Shown: positions 39,821-48,682, counted from the first letter of the stretch. The stretch: DNA of 64,000 bases from Puniceicoccaceae bacterium K14 (GCA_022538095.1 JAKYXN010000021.1:1-64000), one strand, 5' to 3'. Numbers and translations are program-made. The notes: generated by a model from the letters alone, not told the origin.

Positions 39821-41618
39821 AGAATTCGTAATCGAGTCCTTGGCTGAGATTATTCCAGATCTCCAAGGGTTGAATATGGTCGACTGGTGCGAAGAGAATG
39901 TGGTTCTCGAGGGTTCGGTCATATCTGAAAAGTTCCGAATCGATTTCACTCCTTGGCTTCGAAAAGCCTACGAAGCGTTGGATCATCCTGACGTCGACTC
40001 GGTAACTTTGGTTATGTGCGCTCAGTCTGGAAAATCAACCTGGGGAGAGAATGCGATTTGCTATCTAATTTGTACAAAGCCGAAGGGTGATATCCAGTAC
40101 AATTGGGAGAGTGACAAGAAGGGTGAACAGCGATTAAAAAAGCGTGTTTTCCCAATTTTCAAAGCGACACCTGCAGTTGCATTGAAGCTTCCAAAGGGTG
40201 CTGGTCCGTCAAATCCGGTTATTCGTTTTCCGCATTTGTCGTTCACGATGCAGGGTGTTGCCGTCGCTGAGAATGTAGAGTCCGATTCGATTACTTTCCA
40301 ATTTAATGAAGAGCTTCACTCTTGGAAATTGGGTAGAAAGAAGCTAGCTGATGCTAGACAGGATATGGTGGAGTTTCCGTTTCAAGGAAACATTTCAACC
40401 GGTGGAATAATTGGAGATCAGCTTCATCTGCAGTGGCAAAAAACGTCTCAAGAGAAATACGAAGAGCCGTGCGATTCCTGCGGGCATTATCAATATTTTC
40501 GAATGCAGACTTTCGATGAAAAACTCGGAGGCTTGAAATACGAAACGATAAAAAAGCCAGACGGCACTTACGACTTCGATGCGATAGAGCCTACGATTCA
40601 TTATGAGTGTGAAGAATGTGGGCACAAAATGTTTGACGATAAGATTTTACGCCGACAGCGATCGCTAAAAGGCCGATACCCAAACCCAAATTTTTCAAAA
40701 CACATTGGTCTTCACGTTGGAGGACTTTCGATTCCAAGGCGATCTTATCGTAAGATGCTCGAGAATAGACTTCTTGCCCTAACTGCTTTGCGGAATGGAG
40801 ATAGCAAGCCTTGGATACAGTATATCCAGCGCGATGAAGGCTTTTTCTACGATCCTCGAAAGCGTCCATTAGCTGATGCTTTGAAGCGAAACAAAGAATT
40901 CCGAATGGGTGAGGGGCTCAAGGATCGAAAAGCTCGATTCATGACAGTCGATAAACAGGCCGGATCCCTGGAAAAAGGTGAGCTCTCACACTATTGGGTG
41001 ATCATTCGCGATTGGGCTTCGGCTTCACGATCGAGGTTAGTCTATGCCGGTAAGGTTGTGTTTAATGAGGATGTCGAAAATCTAAGGAAAGAGTTCAACG
41101 TACAAAGTCGGTTTGTGCTTGTAGATTCTGGTGATGACACGAAGCGGGTTTATCAAATGTGTGGAGATTACGGTTATACGGCCATCAAGGGAGAGGGGCG
41201 TTTACTCTGGACACACAGACTGAACGATAAGAATCGAACGAAAGTGGAACGAATTTATTCGCCGATTCAAAACACAGACGTCTACAAGGGCACAAAAAAT
41301 AGCGGACGAGTATTTGTTGACCGCATCCATTATTCCAAACACTCCATTCGCGATGCATTGAACGATGTTAGAACCGGTTCCCATTGTAATTGGGAGGTTC
41401 CGGAAGATGTTCCTGAGTTTTATAAAGAGCATATGTCTACGGAATCTCTAGAGGCTCAAGTTCAGAGCGATGGAACGACTCGAATGATTTGGAAACAGAT
41501 TCCAGGAAGCCGAAATGATCTATTCGTCTGCGAGTGTTACCAAATGATCCTTGTCGATCTCACAAATTTAAAAGACGAAGAATTGCCACCTATCCACACA
41601 GAACAAAATGAAGATTGA
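39798..41618 (+). CDS. Terminase large subunit (lambda GpA family)
   Basis: 606 residues. P-loop at VMCAQSGKST (about 72-81); a Walker B-like strand ITFQFNEELHSW in which Asn stands where Asp is usual; two Zn-ribbon CxxC pairs (PCDSCGHY, YECEECGHKMF); nuclease-domain phrases RFMTVDKQAG, FVLVDSGDDTK and HYSKHSIRDAL. It cuts concatemeric DNA and pumps it into the head. GpA-type matches the lambda-type portal at 14.4 kb, but it lies about 24 kb away from it. The last 11 nt overlap the next gene. Confidence 0.85.
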   Translation: MFIEEITEEFVIESLAEIIPDLQGLNMVDWCEENVVLEGSVISEKFRIDFTPWLRKAYEALDHPDVDSVTLVMCAQSGKSTWGENAICYLICTKPKGDIQYNWESDKKGEQRLKKRVFPIFKATPAVALKLPKGAGPSNPVIRFPHLSFTMQGVAVAENVESDSITFQFNEELHSWKLGRKKLADARQDMVEFPFQGNISTGGIIGDQLHLQWQKTSQEKYEEPCDSCGHYQYFRMQTFDEKLGGLKYETIKKPDGTYDFDAIEPTIHYECEECGHKMFDDKILRRQRSLKGRYPNPNFSKHIGLHVGGLSIPRRSYRKMLENRLLALTALRNGDSKPWIQYIQRDEGFFYDPRKRPLADALKRNKEFRMGEGLKDRKARFMTVDKQAGSLEKGELSHYWVIIRDWASASRSRLVYAGKVVFNEDVENLRKEFNVQSRFVLVDSGDDTKRVYQMCGDYGYTAIKGEGRLLWTHRLNDKNRTKVERIYSPIQNTDVYKGTKNSGRVFVDRIHYSKHSIRDALNDVRTGSHCNWEVPEDVPEFYKEHMSTESLEAQVQSDGTTRMIWKQIPGSRNDLFVCECYQMILVDLTNLKDEELPPIHTEQNED

Positions 41619-41865
41619 ACTAACAACCGAACACCCAGATAGCCACGATGGTCGACCTATATTTTTGGTCGATGGAGAACCTGTCAAAGATCACGAAGGG
41701 CTCCATGCTCTTTGTAAGCATTTGAATTGGACTCAACCAGTTTTCGCAAAAGCTACGGGTGTGAAACTCTCTACTGCAAAGAAATGGCTTTCCAGCTCAG
41801 GTGTTTATCCAGTACCTTTGTATGCATTGAGATTGGCTCATTATATTTTGTTGATAGAGGAATAA
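41608..41865 (+). CDS. Small helix-turn-helix-like protein, last prophage gene
   Basis: 85 residues, overlapping terL by 11 nt. The N-terminal 30 residues are beta-like (HDGRPIFLVDGEPVKDHEGL). The rest is HTH-like: NWTQPVFAKATGVKLSTAKK then WLSSSGVYPVPLYALR. It could be a DNA-binding regulator. It marks the last phage-like gene before chromosomal genes. Confidence 0.5.
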   Translation: MKIELTTEHPDSHDGRPIFLVDGEPVKDHEGLHALCKHLNWTQPVFAKATGVKLSTAKKWLSSSGVYPVPLYALRLAHYILLIEE

Positions 41866-42234
41866 TCGTTCCAAGATCGTTCCAGATTTAGACAACAAAA
41901 TATTAAAGTGCTGATGTTTAAAGGTTTGTGTTTATAGCCTTTAGGTTGTGGGAGCCGCCGGGTCATTCTTTTTTAAGGAAAACGCGTGTTGGAAAGGGCA
42001 ATTGTAAGCTGCTAAATCAGCTCATGTGATTGTTATGATAAAACAATGTTTTATCGCAGAAAAATGAGCGATATCCGTTGACCTAAAGGCTACTTTGAGT
42101 AGCTTCTTTCGTATAGCGAAGCGATGCCTGGCACTGTTGATATCAGACGTGAGCATCCAGGGTATGATAGCTTCCTTTGGGCGGTAACACCGCCCTTTTT
42201 TTGTGGATACACGAAGCCTACTCCGAGGCTAAAT
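41866..42234. other. 369-nt gap at the right prophage border
   Basis: No gene. It holds a duplicated ATCGTTCCA (41869-41888), a short hairpin GGCTAC / GTAGCT (near 42088) followed by TTCTTT, an imperfect inverted repeat GAAGCGATGCCTGG / CCAGGG-GAAGC-type (42118-42174) and the terminator at 42179. The attachment site is expected here, but without the left end I cannot fix its core. Confidence 0.5.
42179..42201 (+). terminator. Intrinsic terminator at the prophage-chromosome border
   Basis: Perfect stem GGGCGGT / ACCGCCC with loop AAC, then seven T's, oriented to stop rightward transcription before the convergent aroQ gene. Confidence 0.88.
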
Positions 42235-42660
42235 CTATCGGTTTAACAGGAAGTCGATCGCGTATTCGTATCCTTTTTGGCCCATGCCTGTGATTACTGC
42301 GAGAGAGGCGCCGGCGGTGTAGGAGTGATGGCGAAATTCTTCCCGCACGTGGATGTTGCTGATGTGGACTTCCACAGTTGGAATTCCGGCTCCGCTTAGG
42401 GCATCTAAAAGAGCGATGCTAGTGTGGGAATAGGCAGCTGGGTTGAAAACGATGCCGCTGTAGTTGCTGTCAGCGAGTTGGCTGATCTTGTCAACCAGCG
42501 CCCCCTCTGAATTGGATTGGAAGAATTCGAATTCTACTTTGGGGAATCTTTCGCGAAGCGTATTTTCTAGATCGAGGAGAGTAGCGGAGCCATAGATTTC
42601 TGGCTCTCGCTTGCCGAGGCGATCGAGATTGGGGCCATTGAGTACTGCGATGCGTGTCAT
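42235..42660 (-). CDS. aroQ: 3-dehydroquinate dehydratase, type II
   Basis: 141 residues. IAVLNGPNLDRLGKREPEIYG at the N-terminus with the catalytic Tyr (Y23), FNPAAYSHTSIALLDAL and EVHISNIHVREEFRHHS are type II DHQase motifs. It converts 3-dehydroquinate to 3-dehydroshikimate in the shikimate pathway. Length is usual for the dodecameric enzyme. It lies 22 nt after the Nif3-like gene on the same strand, so they are probably co-transcribed. Confidence 0.95.
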   Translation of the reverse strand: MTRIAVLNGPNLDRLGKREPEIYGSATLLDLENTLRERFPKVEFEFFQSNSEGALVDKISQLADSNYSGIVFNPAAYSHTSIALLDALSGAGIPTVEVHISNIHVREEFRHHSYTAGASLAVITGMGQKGYEYAIDFLLNR

Positions 42661-42681
42661 GATGCGTTGAGTGGTTCTTTT

Positions 42682-43437
42682 TTATAGAGGACAATCGGTG
42701 CTAATGAATTCGAAGTCTAGATTGAACTTTGCTGCCGCTTCCTTAGCGAGGGCTTCGACGCCGAAGGTTTCGGTGGCATAGTGGCCACAGCAGTAGAGGT
42801 TGAGTCCGAGTTCTTGGGCTTGGTTGAAATGTTGCTGGCGAAGTTCGCCGGTAATGAGGGTGTCGGCGCCGGTCGACTTTACAAGATCGACCACGCTGGC
42901 GCCGCTTCCGGTTACTACGCAGATTTTTTCTGGAGTGTCGGAACCGAACTCTATTCTAGAGTATTTGGCTCCGAATAGTTCGGTGAGGGCGTCGTTGAGT
43001 TGAATCCTTGATTTTTGCCATGAACCGACAAATCCGATGTCGACTCCTTCGTAGGGGGCAAACGTGCCGCAGGCTTCGATTCCTAGCTTGGTTGCTAGGA
43101 TAGCACTGTTGCCTATCTCTGGATGGGCATCCAGTGGAAGGTGACAGGAGTAGACTGCGAGGTTTCCTTCGATGAGTGCCTTGATTTTTTGGTACTCGAC
43201 GCCAACTGCGGGGCGAACGCCATTCCAGTGCATTCCGTGATGAACGATTAGGAAGTCGATTCCAGCAGCGATTGATTTTTGAAAGGGAATCAATCCGGAG
43301 TCTACGGCTGCGCCGATTTTTGTTACTTGGCCGCTGTTTTCGAATTGGAGGCCGTTGTATGCGCCAGGGAAATCCTTAACTCGACTTATTTGGGAACGTT
43401 CGTTGCAGAAATTTACTAAATCGCTCAGTTGGGTCAT
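42682..43437 (-). CDS. Nif3-like dinuclear metal-centre protein
   Basis: 251 residues from the ATG at 43437 (a GTG eight codons earlier is in frame). Metal ligand motifs: FLIVHHGMHW, YSCHLPLDAHPEIGN and CCGHYATETFGVEALAK. Members form hexameric rings with two metals per site; their cellular role is poorly defined and the old GTP cyclohydrolase label is doubtful. It is upstream of aroQ. Confidence 0.9.
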   Translation of the reverse strand: MTQLSDLVNFCNERSQISRVKDFPGAYNGLQFENSGQVTKIGAAVDSGLIPFQKSIAAGIDFLIVHHGMHWNGVRPAVGVEYQKIKALIEGNLAVYSCHLPLDAHPEIGNSAILATKLGIEACGTFAPYEGVDIGFVGSWQKSRIQLNDALTELFGAKYSRIEFGSDTPEKICVVTGSGASVVDLVKSTGADTLITGELRQQHFNQAQELGLNLYCCGHYATETFGVEALAKEAAAKFNLDFEFISTDCPL

Positions 43438-43545
43438 ATTAGAAGAGACGTTTTCACACACTGTTTCTTATTTCAAGCAATCGCTGTTTTTCTCACTTGC
43501 GTTGCGGGGTTATCGAATAGACTGCTATCGATACTAATTTGACTC

Positions 43546-44109
43546 ATGTTCGACGATTCCAAGTCTGATTTTCCTGATATGGCGGGGTTGCTCCTTTTAG
43601 CGCATCCACATTTGAAGGACCCTAATTTTCTCCACAGTGTTATTTTGATGACGACGCATGAGGAGAATGGCTCGTTGGGGGTTGTTTTGAATAAGAATTC
43701 TGGAATGAGGCTCAGCGAAGTGAATACCGAATTTGTCGATTACGGGTTGGGCGAAGTTCCGCTTTATAACGGAGGGCCCGTTGGAACAGATCAGATTATC
43801 CTGGCAGGTTGGGAACTCTTAATAGAGACGAACCGATTTAGGCTGTCCTTTGGGATGGATCCGAAGATCGCTCAGCAAAAGATGTTGGAGACTCCCTCTA
43901 TAAATATGAGGGCGTTTCGCGGTTATGCTGGTTGGGAAGCAGGGCAGCTCGCGGGTGAGTTGGAGTCAAACACATGGGTGCAGTCGCAAATGAATGGCCA
44001 AGCGATTACGGATATGGAAGGCGAATCGCTTTGGCGGCATTTGATGCTGGATATCGATCCGGATTTGGCTCTTTTGGCCTTTGCTCCGGAAAAAGATGGG
44101 GAGAATTAG
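43546..44109 (+). CDS. YqgE/AlgH family protein
   Basis: 187 residues. MAGLLLLAHPHLKDPNFLHS, ENGSLGVVLNK and LYNGGPVGTDQII are hallmarks of the YqgE/AlgH (DUF179) family, and the C-terminus AGWEAGQLAGELESNTW fits too. Members are widespread; function is unclear, with links to transcription regulation in Pseudomonas. Divergent from the Nif3-like gene. Confidence 0.92.
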   Translation: MFDDSKSDFPDMAGLLLLAHPHLKDPNFLHSVILMTTHEENGSLGVVLNKNSGMRLSEVNTEFVDYGLGEVPLYNGGPVGTDQIILAGWELLIETNRFRLSFGMDPKIAQQKMLETPSINMRAFRGYAGWEAGQLAGELESNTWVQSQMNGQAITDMEGESLWRHLMLDIDPDLALLAFAPEKDGEN

Positions 44110-44203
44110 TCGTGTTTCCTGGCTGATTTGCCTCTAGAGTAGGCCTGCTCCAGGGGAGTTCAGCGTTTTTTCAAATTTTTAAGCAATGATTTCAGTAATG
44201 ATG

Positions 44204-44230
44204 TTGACAGGGGTTAGGGCGACGTATCTT
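44204..44230 (+). promoter_or_regulatory. Possible promoter for the bL36-bL31B pair
   Basis: A consensus TTGACA at 44204-44209 is followed after 15 nt by TATCTT. The -35 is good, the -10 and spacing are poor. It lies just before the bL36 start. Confidence 0.3.
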
Positions 44231-44242
44231 TTTACGCCCCTT

Positions 44243-44368
44243 ATGAAAGTAGTTTCATCGCTCAAGTCAGCAAAGACCCGTCACCCCGACTGCCAAGTGG
44301 TACGTCGCAAGGGCCGCGTCTATGTAATCTGCAAGACAAACCCACGCTTCAAAGCGCGTCAGGGTTAA
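44243..44368 (+). CDS. rpmJ: 50S ribosomal protein bL36, zinc-independent type
   Basis: 41 residues from the ATG at 44243. [19 protein letters not shown] and [18 protein letters not shown] match the YkgO-type paralogue, which lacks the complete zinc-binding Cys/His set. It binds the large ribosomal subunit. It is followed within 20 nt by bL31 type B, the same pairing as E. coli ykgO-ykgM. Confidence 0.93.
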   Translation: MKVVSSLKSAKTRHPDCQVVRRKGRVYVICKTNPRFKARQG

Positions 44369-44388
44369 TTAAACCATTTTTTCTAACC

Positions 44389-44640
44389 GTGAAGCAAGGC
44401 ATTCATCCCGAATACAATCCAACCGTCTTCATAGACGTATCTACTGGTAAGAAGTTTATCACTAACTCGTCTATCAAGGCCAAAGGTGCGGATAGCGAAG
44501 AGATCGACGGTGTAAAACACATTAAGCTTGTTCGTGACATCACAATGGACTCGCATCCAGTGTACACAGGCGAAAAGCGTTTTGTTGATACAGCAGGTCG
44601 CGTGGAAAAGTTCCAAAACAAGTTCCGCCGTCGTCGCTAA
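44389..44640 (+). CDS. rpmE2: 50S ribosomal protein bL31 type B
   Basis: 83 residues from a GTG start. MKQGIHPEYNPTVFIDVSTG and SHPVYTGEKRFVDTAGRVEK are bL31 hallmarks. There are no cysteines, so this is the zinc-independent B type. With bL36 upstream it may be the zinc-sparing pair; a Zur site was not evident. Confidence 0.95.
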   Translation: MKQGIHPEYNPTVFIDVSTGKKFITNSSIKAKGADSEEIDGVKHIKLVRDITMDSHPVYTGEKRFVDTAGRVEKFQNKFRRRR

Positions 44641-44668
44641 TCCGAAACGGTACGCTTTTTTCAATTTT

Positions 44669-44698
44669 AGTCCTCGAGGAAACTCGAGGACTTTTTTT
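44669..44698 (+). terminator. Intrinsic terminator after bL31B
   Basis: Perfect 10-bp stem AGTCCTCGAG / CTCGAGGACT with a GAAA tetraloop and seven T's. Confidence 0.95.
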
Positions 44699-44794
44699 GT
44701 CTCTTTACCTGGCTCGGAACGAAAAACGCTTTATAAATATTAATAAAAGTTTCCTTTTCCGCGTTGGCTGACTTAAAACAGGTGGAAATCATAA

Positions 44795-45598
44795 ATGAAT
44801 GACGTCCACCCCAAGTTAAGCGAACTGAGCGAATGGTTTTCTGAATGTCCCGGAGCCTTGGTGGCTTTCAGTGGGGGTGTCGATAGTTCGCTGGTTGCCT
44901 GGCTTGCCCGGCATTTTTTGGGTAAGGAAAAATCATTAGCGGTGATTTCAGCTTCTTCGAGTCTGAAACTTTCTGAGTTAGATGGAGCAAAGGAGTTTTG
45001 TCTTGAGCACGATGTAGCACTGAAAGTTATCCGTACCCAAGAATTGTTAAACCCGAACTACTTTGAGAATCCGAGCAATCGCTGCTATTTTTGCAAATCG
45101 ACTTTGTATGATGATTTGGAAAAATTGCAGAAAGAGTATCCGGAATATTGGGTTTTGAATGGCACAAACGTGGATGATCTGGGTGATTATAGGCCAGGAT
45201 TGGAAGCGGCCAATGAGTATAATGTTCGTAGCCCTTTGATGGAGACTCGTTTGAATAAAGACGGAGTTCGCTCTTTGGCTTTGGCCCTCGATTTGCGATG
45301 TTGGGATAAACCAGCAAGTCCCTGCCTGAGCTCACGGATTCCTTATGGAGAGAAGGTTACTGAAGCGAAATTGAGGCGTATTGAAAACGCTGAAGAATGG
45401 CTGAATTCGATGAACTTTTCGGTCAATCGCGTGAGACATGTTGGAGATGCTGCTCGAATCGAAGTGCCGCAGGATCGCATTCAAGAATTGCCGCCTCTGG
45501 AGGAAATGAAAAAAGTCATGAGAGGATTTGGTTTTACCAATGCCGAGATAGATCGAGAAGGGTTTGCCTCTGGAAAACTAAACCGGGCGTTAATATGA
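44795..45598 (+). CDS. larE: LarE, ATP-dependent sacrificial sulfur transferase
   Basis: 267 residues. PP-loop ATPase motif AFSGGVDSSLVAW (SGGVDSS at 26-32). The sulfur-donating Cys matches C177 in DKPASPCLSSRIPYG. A further CYFCKS pair lies at 97-100. LarE adds sulfur to the nicotinate-derived precursor of the nickel-pincer nucleotide by giving up its own Cys. First gene of larE-larB-larC-larA; 4-nt overlap with larB. Confidence 0.93.
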   Translation: MNDVHPKLSELSEWFSECPGALVAFSGGVDSSLVAWLARHFLGKEKSLAVISASSSLKLSELDGAKEFCLEHDVALKVIRTQELLNPNYFENPSNRCYFCKSTLYDDLEKLQKEYPEYWVLNGTNVDDLGDYRPGLEAANEYNVRSPLMETRLNKDGVRSLALALDLRCWDKPASPCLSSRIPYGEKVTEAKLRRIENAEEWLNSMNFSVNRVRHVGDAARIEVPQDRIQELPPLEEMKKVMRGFGFTNAEIDREGFASGKLNRALI

Positions 45599-46251
45599 AA
45601 GAGGAAATTAATTTGGATTTCGATCGAGATAAACGAATCGGCCAACCGGAGATCATTTATGGTGAGTCAAAGTCGGTTGAGCAATTGCTTGAGATCGCTT
45701 TGCAACTGAGCGAAGCCGGTCGAAACGGTTTGTATACTCGAGTTTCTGAAGAAAAAGCAGCGGTTGTTTGTAATCAATTTTCGGATATCGAATATAATTC
45801 AGTTGCGAAATGCTTGTCGCAGAAATCGGCTCCGCCCTTTGGAGAACGCGGAGAGATCGCCTTAGTTTGTGGTGGAACTTCGGACATACCAATTTTACGC
45901 GAAGCAGAGTGTACCGCTGATTTCTTGGGTTTCGATACGAAAGTGTATGCCGATGTGGGAGTTGCTGGACTGGATCGGCTCTTGAAGTGTTTACCGGATA
46001 TTCGAAAGGCGAAGGTTGTGATCGTGTTTGCTGGATTTGAAGGAGCCTTGGCATCGGTCCTAGCAGGACAAATATCAGTGCCTATTATTGGTGTGCCAAC
46101 TAGCGTCGGGTATGGAGTAGCTGCGGGAGGAATGGCGGCATTGAATGCAATGCTTACTAGCTGTTCAAACGGACTTTTGGTTACTAATATTGACAATGGG
46201 TGTGGTGCAGTGATGGCTGCGGCTCGTATTTGCCCATTGATGACAAAATGA
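45595..46251 (+). CDS. larB: LarB, carboxylase/hydrolase of nickel-pincer cofactor synthesis
   Basis: 218 residues from the ATG at 45595, which overlaps the larE stop. The PurE-like core is seen in IALVCGGTSDIPILREAECT, YADVGVAGLDRLL, VVIVFAGFEGALASVLAGQI and PIIGVPTSVGYGVAAGG. It carboxylates nicotinic acid adenine dinucleotide and releases AMP. Longer upstream frame rejected as it only shadows larE. Confidence 0.93.
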   Translation: MKEEINLDFDRDKRIGQPEIIYGESKSVEQLLEIALQLSEAGRNGLYTRVSEEKAAVVCNQFSDIEYNSVAKCLSQKSAPPFGERGEIALVCGGTSDIPILREAECTADFLGFDTKVYADVGVAGLDRLLKCLPDIRKAKVVIVFAGFEGALASVLAGQISVPIIGVPTSVGYGVAAGGMAALNAMLTSCSNGLLVTNIDNGCGAVMAAARICPLMTK

Positions 46252-47411
46252 GTATTCTACGAATAGAACCGTTTTCGGGTGTCAGTGGAGATCTGTTTGC
46301 AGGAGCATTGGCTCAGCTTGCGGATGGAGAGGGAATGGTATCGGAGTTACCTGTTTTACTTGGATTGAAAGACGTTCGAGTTGTATGGGAAACAGTGGAT
46401 AAATGCGGTGTTTCTTGTAGAAAAGTATCGTTTCATAATGATGGCGGAGTAGAGTGTGGTCACCGTCATTTGAGTGATATCCAGGAATTGATTGCGAATT
46501 CTAAGATCGACTCTTCTGCAAAAAAACGAGCACTTGAAATCTTTCAATTACTTGGAGAAGCCGAGGCGAATGTGCATGGGATTCCTCTAGAAAAAGTGCA
46601 CTTTCATGAAGTAGGCGCAGTCGATTCAATTATGGATATCGTAGCGTCTGCAGTGCTTTTAGAAAAACTGGGGGTTCGTAAAGCGTACAGTGATACGGTG
46701 GTGACGGGCAAAGGCTTTGTTCAGATGGCTCACGGGCGTTATCCAATTCCGGCGCCTGCGACGCATCAACTACTTCAAGGGATGGTGACCGAGCCAGGTC
46801 CAGAGACGGGTGAGATGTCTACTCCGACAGGAGCTGCTATTTTGCGGCATTTATCGCCTTCGTTTTCTGTGCCTACACTTTGTTTACTCTCTTCTGGAGT
46901 TGCGGGTGCAACAAAGGATTTTTCTCACCCCAACATACTACGTTTGAGCCTTTGCGAAGAAATCAATGAGAAGGCGAGTGAGTATTTTTTGATACAGGCG
47001 AATATCGATGACATGACGAGCGAGTTGCTAGGGAGTGACTTGATCGATTCAATTTTAGAAATCGGGGCGCGTGATGCGTGGCTGAATCAAATTGTAATGA
47101 AAAGGGGGCGGCCCGCGATAAAATTGGAAGCTATTTGCGTAGAAGCGGATGTCGAGGTTGTTTCGGATTTTGTATTGGAAAATACAACGACGATTGGGCT
47201 TCGTATCTCCCCAGTCTCTCGCAAGGAATTACCGAGGAAGGCGATCGTTTTGGATACAGAATGGGGGATGATTGAAGCAAAAGAAGTTGTCTTACCAAGT
47301 GGAGGAATCCGAATTACTCCAGAGTATGCGGCTTGTTTACGAGTAGCCCGCCAGAAGGGGCGTCCGGTTAATGAAATTTACCAATCAGCAATAAAAGGAA
47401 CGAAACAATGA
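46248..47411 (+). CDS. larC: LarC, nickel insertion protein, single uninterrupted frame
   Basis: 387 residues from the ATG at 46248, overlapping larB by 4 nt. RIEPFSGVSGDLFAGALAQL, VHFHEVGAVDSIMDIVASAV, STPTGAAIL and the C-terminal IQANIDDMTSELLGSDLIDS are LarC motifs. It uses CTP to insert nickel in the pincer nucleotide. In Lactiplantibacillus plantarum LarC is made by a frameshift from two frames; here it is one frame. Confidence 0.93.
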   Translation: MSILRIEPFSGVSGDLFAGALAQLADGEGMVSELPVLLGLKDVRVVWETVDKCGVSCRKVSFHNDGGVECGHRHLSDIQELIANSKIDSSAKKRALEIFQLLGEAEANVHGIPLEKVHFHEVGAVDSIMDIVASAVLLEKLGVRKAYSDTVVTGKGFVQMAHGRYPIPAPATHQLLQGMVTEPGPETGEMSTPTGAAILRHLSPSFSVPTLCLLSSGVAGATKDFSHPNILRLSLCEEINEKASEYFLIQANIDDMTSELLGSDLIDSILEIGARDAWLNQIVMKRGRPAIKLEAICVEADVEVVSDFVLENTTTIGLRISPVSRKELPRKAIVLDTEWGMIEAKEVVLPSGGIRITPEYAACLRVARQKGRPVNEIYQSAIKGTKQ

Positions 47412-48682
47412 GTACATATTACGCAAAGGGATCGCCGACTACGTCATTGAGTGATGACGAGCTTAAGGCTGCAATGCATGAAATATTTGAGAAATTGGGT
47501 GACCGAAAGGCCGTGTTGGCTTTGCCACCAGACTTTACGCGATTTTATAGCAAGGCTGGGTATTTGACAGACGTGACTGCGGAATTTTATGGCGACAGCT
47601 TGATTGATGTTATGCCTGCTTTGGGAACACATAAGCCAATGTCGGATGAGCAATTGGATATTATGTTTCCGAATACACCTAAAGAAAAAGTACGTCCTCA
47701 TGATTGGAGAAACGATGTCGTGACAGTCGGTGAGGTGCCCGCTGAGTATTGTTCTAGTGTAACTGGTGGAATTTGGGATAAAGCTTGGCCGGCACAGATG
47801 AACAAAATGGTTCGTGACGGTGGGCATGACCTAGTACTTTCAATCGGGCAAGTCGTTCCTCACGAAGTGATTGGTATGGCTAACTACAACAAAAATATCT
47901 TTGTTGGAACTGGTGGAGTGAAGGGAATAAACGAAAGTCACTTTATTGGGGCGGCCTATGGCATGGAGCGGATGATGGGGAGGGCGGATACTCCGTTGCG
48001 TCGAATTTTGAATTATGCTCAGGATAATTTTTGTAAAGAAATCCCAATCGTCTATGTATTGACTGTTGTAGGGCCAGGTGAAGATGGGAAGCTCGCTGTA
48101 AGAGGTATTTTTGCTGGGGATGACACAGATTGCTTTGAACAAGCGTGTGAGCTTGCTTTGCAAGCAAATTTTACACTCGTTGAAAAGCCTTTTAAGAAGG
48201 TAGTTGTTTATTTAGACCCGGAAGAATTTCATAGCACATGGCTAGGGAACAAAGCGGTTTACCGTACCCGCATGGCATTGGAGGACGATGCTGAGTTGAT
48301 TATTCTTGGGCCCGAGGTGCAAATGTTTGGAGAGGACGAGGAAATCGACCGCTTGATACGAAAGTATGGTTATCGCACTACGCCAGAGGTTATGAAGATG
48401 GTCGAGGAGAATGAAGAACTGCGCAACAATCTATCCGCAGCCGCTCATTTGATCCATGGTTCGTCGGAAAATCGTTTTAAAATTACCTATTGTCCGGGGC
48501 ATTTATCTAAGGAGGAAATAGAGTCGGTTGGGTTTAGCTATGGTGACATTGAGGCCATGACAAAACGCTACAACGCAGTTGGTTCTTCTACGGGTTGGAA
48601 AACAGATTCAGAGGGTGAGCCTTACTATTACATAGACAACCCAGCTTTGGGCCTTTGGGCTCATCGCGACAGGTTCGAATAA
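47408..48682 (+). CDS. larA: LarA-type nickel-pincer racemase/epimerase
   Basis: 424 residues. Candidate active-site residues match L. plantarum LarA in order and spacing: H75 (ALGTHKPMS), H152 (QVVPHEVIG), K162 (NYNKNIFVGTGG; cofactor-binding Lys, 10 residues on) and H178 (NESHFIGA; 16 residues on). Lactate racemase is the founding activity, but LarA homologues act on various 2-hydroxyacids and sugars, so the substrate is open. 4-nt overlap with larC; terminator 20 nt downstream. Confidence 0.88.
   Translation: MSTYYAKGSPTTSLSDDELKAAMHEIFEKLGDRKAVLALPPDFTRFYSKAGYLTDVTAEFYGDSLIDVMPALGTHKPMSDEQLDIMFPNTPKEKVRPHDWRNDVVTVGEVPAEYCSSVTGGIWDKAWPAQMNKMVRDGGHDLVLSIGQVVPHEVIGMANYNKNIFVGTGGVKGINESHFIGAAYGMERMMGRADTPLRRILNYAQDNFCKEIPIVYVLTVVGPGEDGKLAVRGIFAGDDTDCFEQACELALQANFTLVEKPFKKVVVYLDPEEFHSTWLGNKAVYRTRMALEDDAELIILGPEVQMFGEDEEIDRLIRKYGYRTTPEVMKMVEENEELRNNLSAAAHLIHGSSENRFKITYCPGHLSKEEIESVGFSYGDIEAMTKRYNAVGSSTGWKTDSEGEPYYYIDNPALGLWAHRDRFE

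Noticed and set aside
45397-45594. N-terminal extension of LarB (and likewise of LarC from 46200)
   Set aside because: The extra residues are read out of the upstream lar gene in another frame; the overlapping ATGA starts give family-length proteins.
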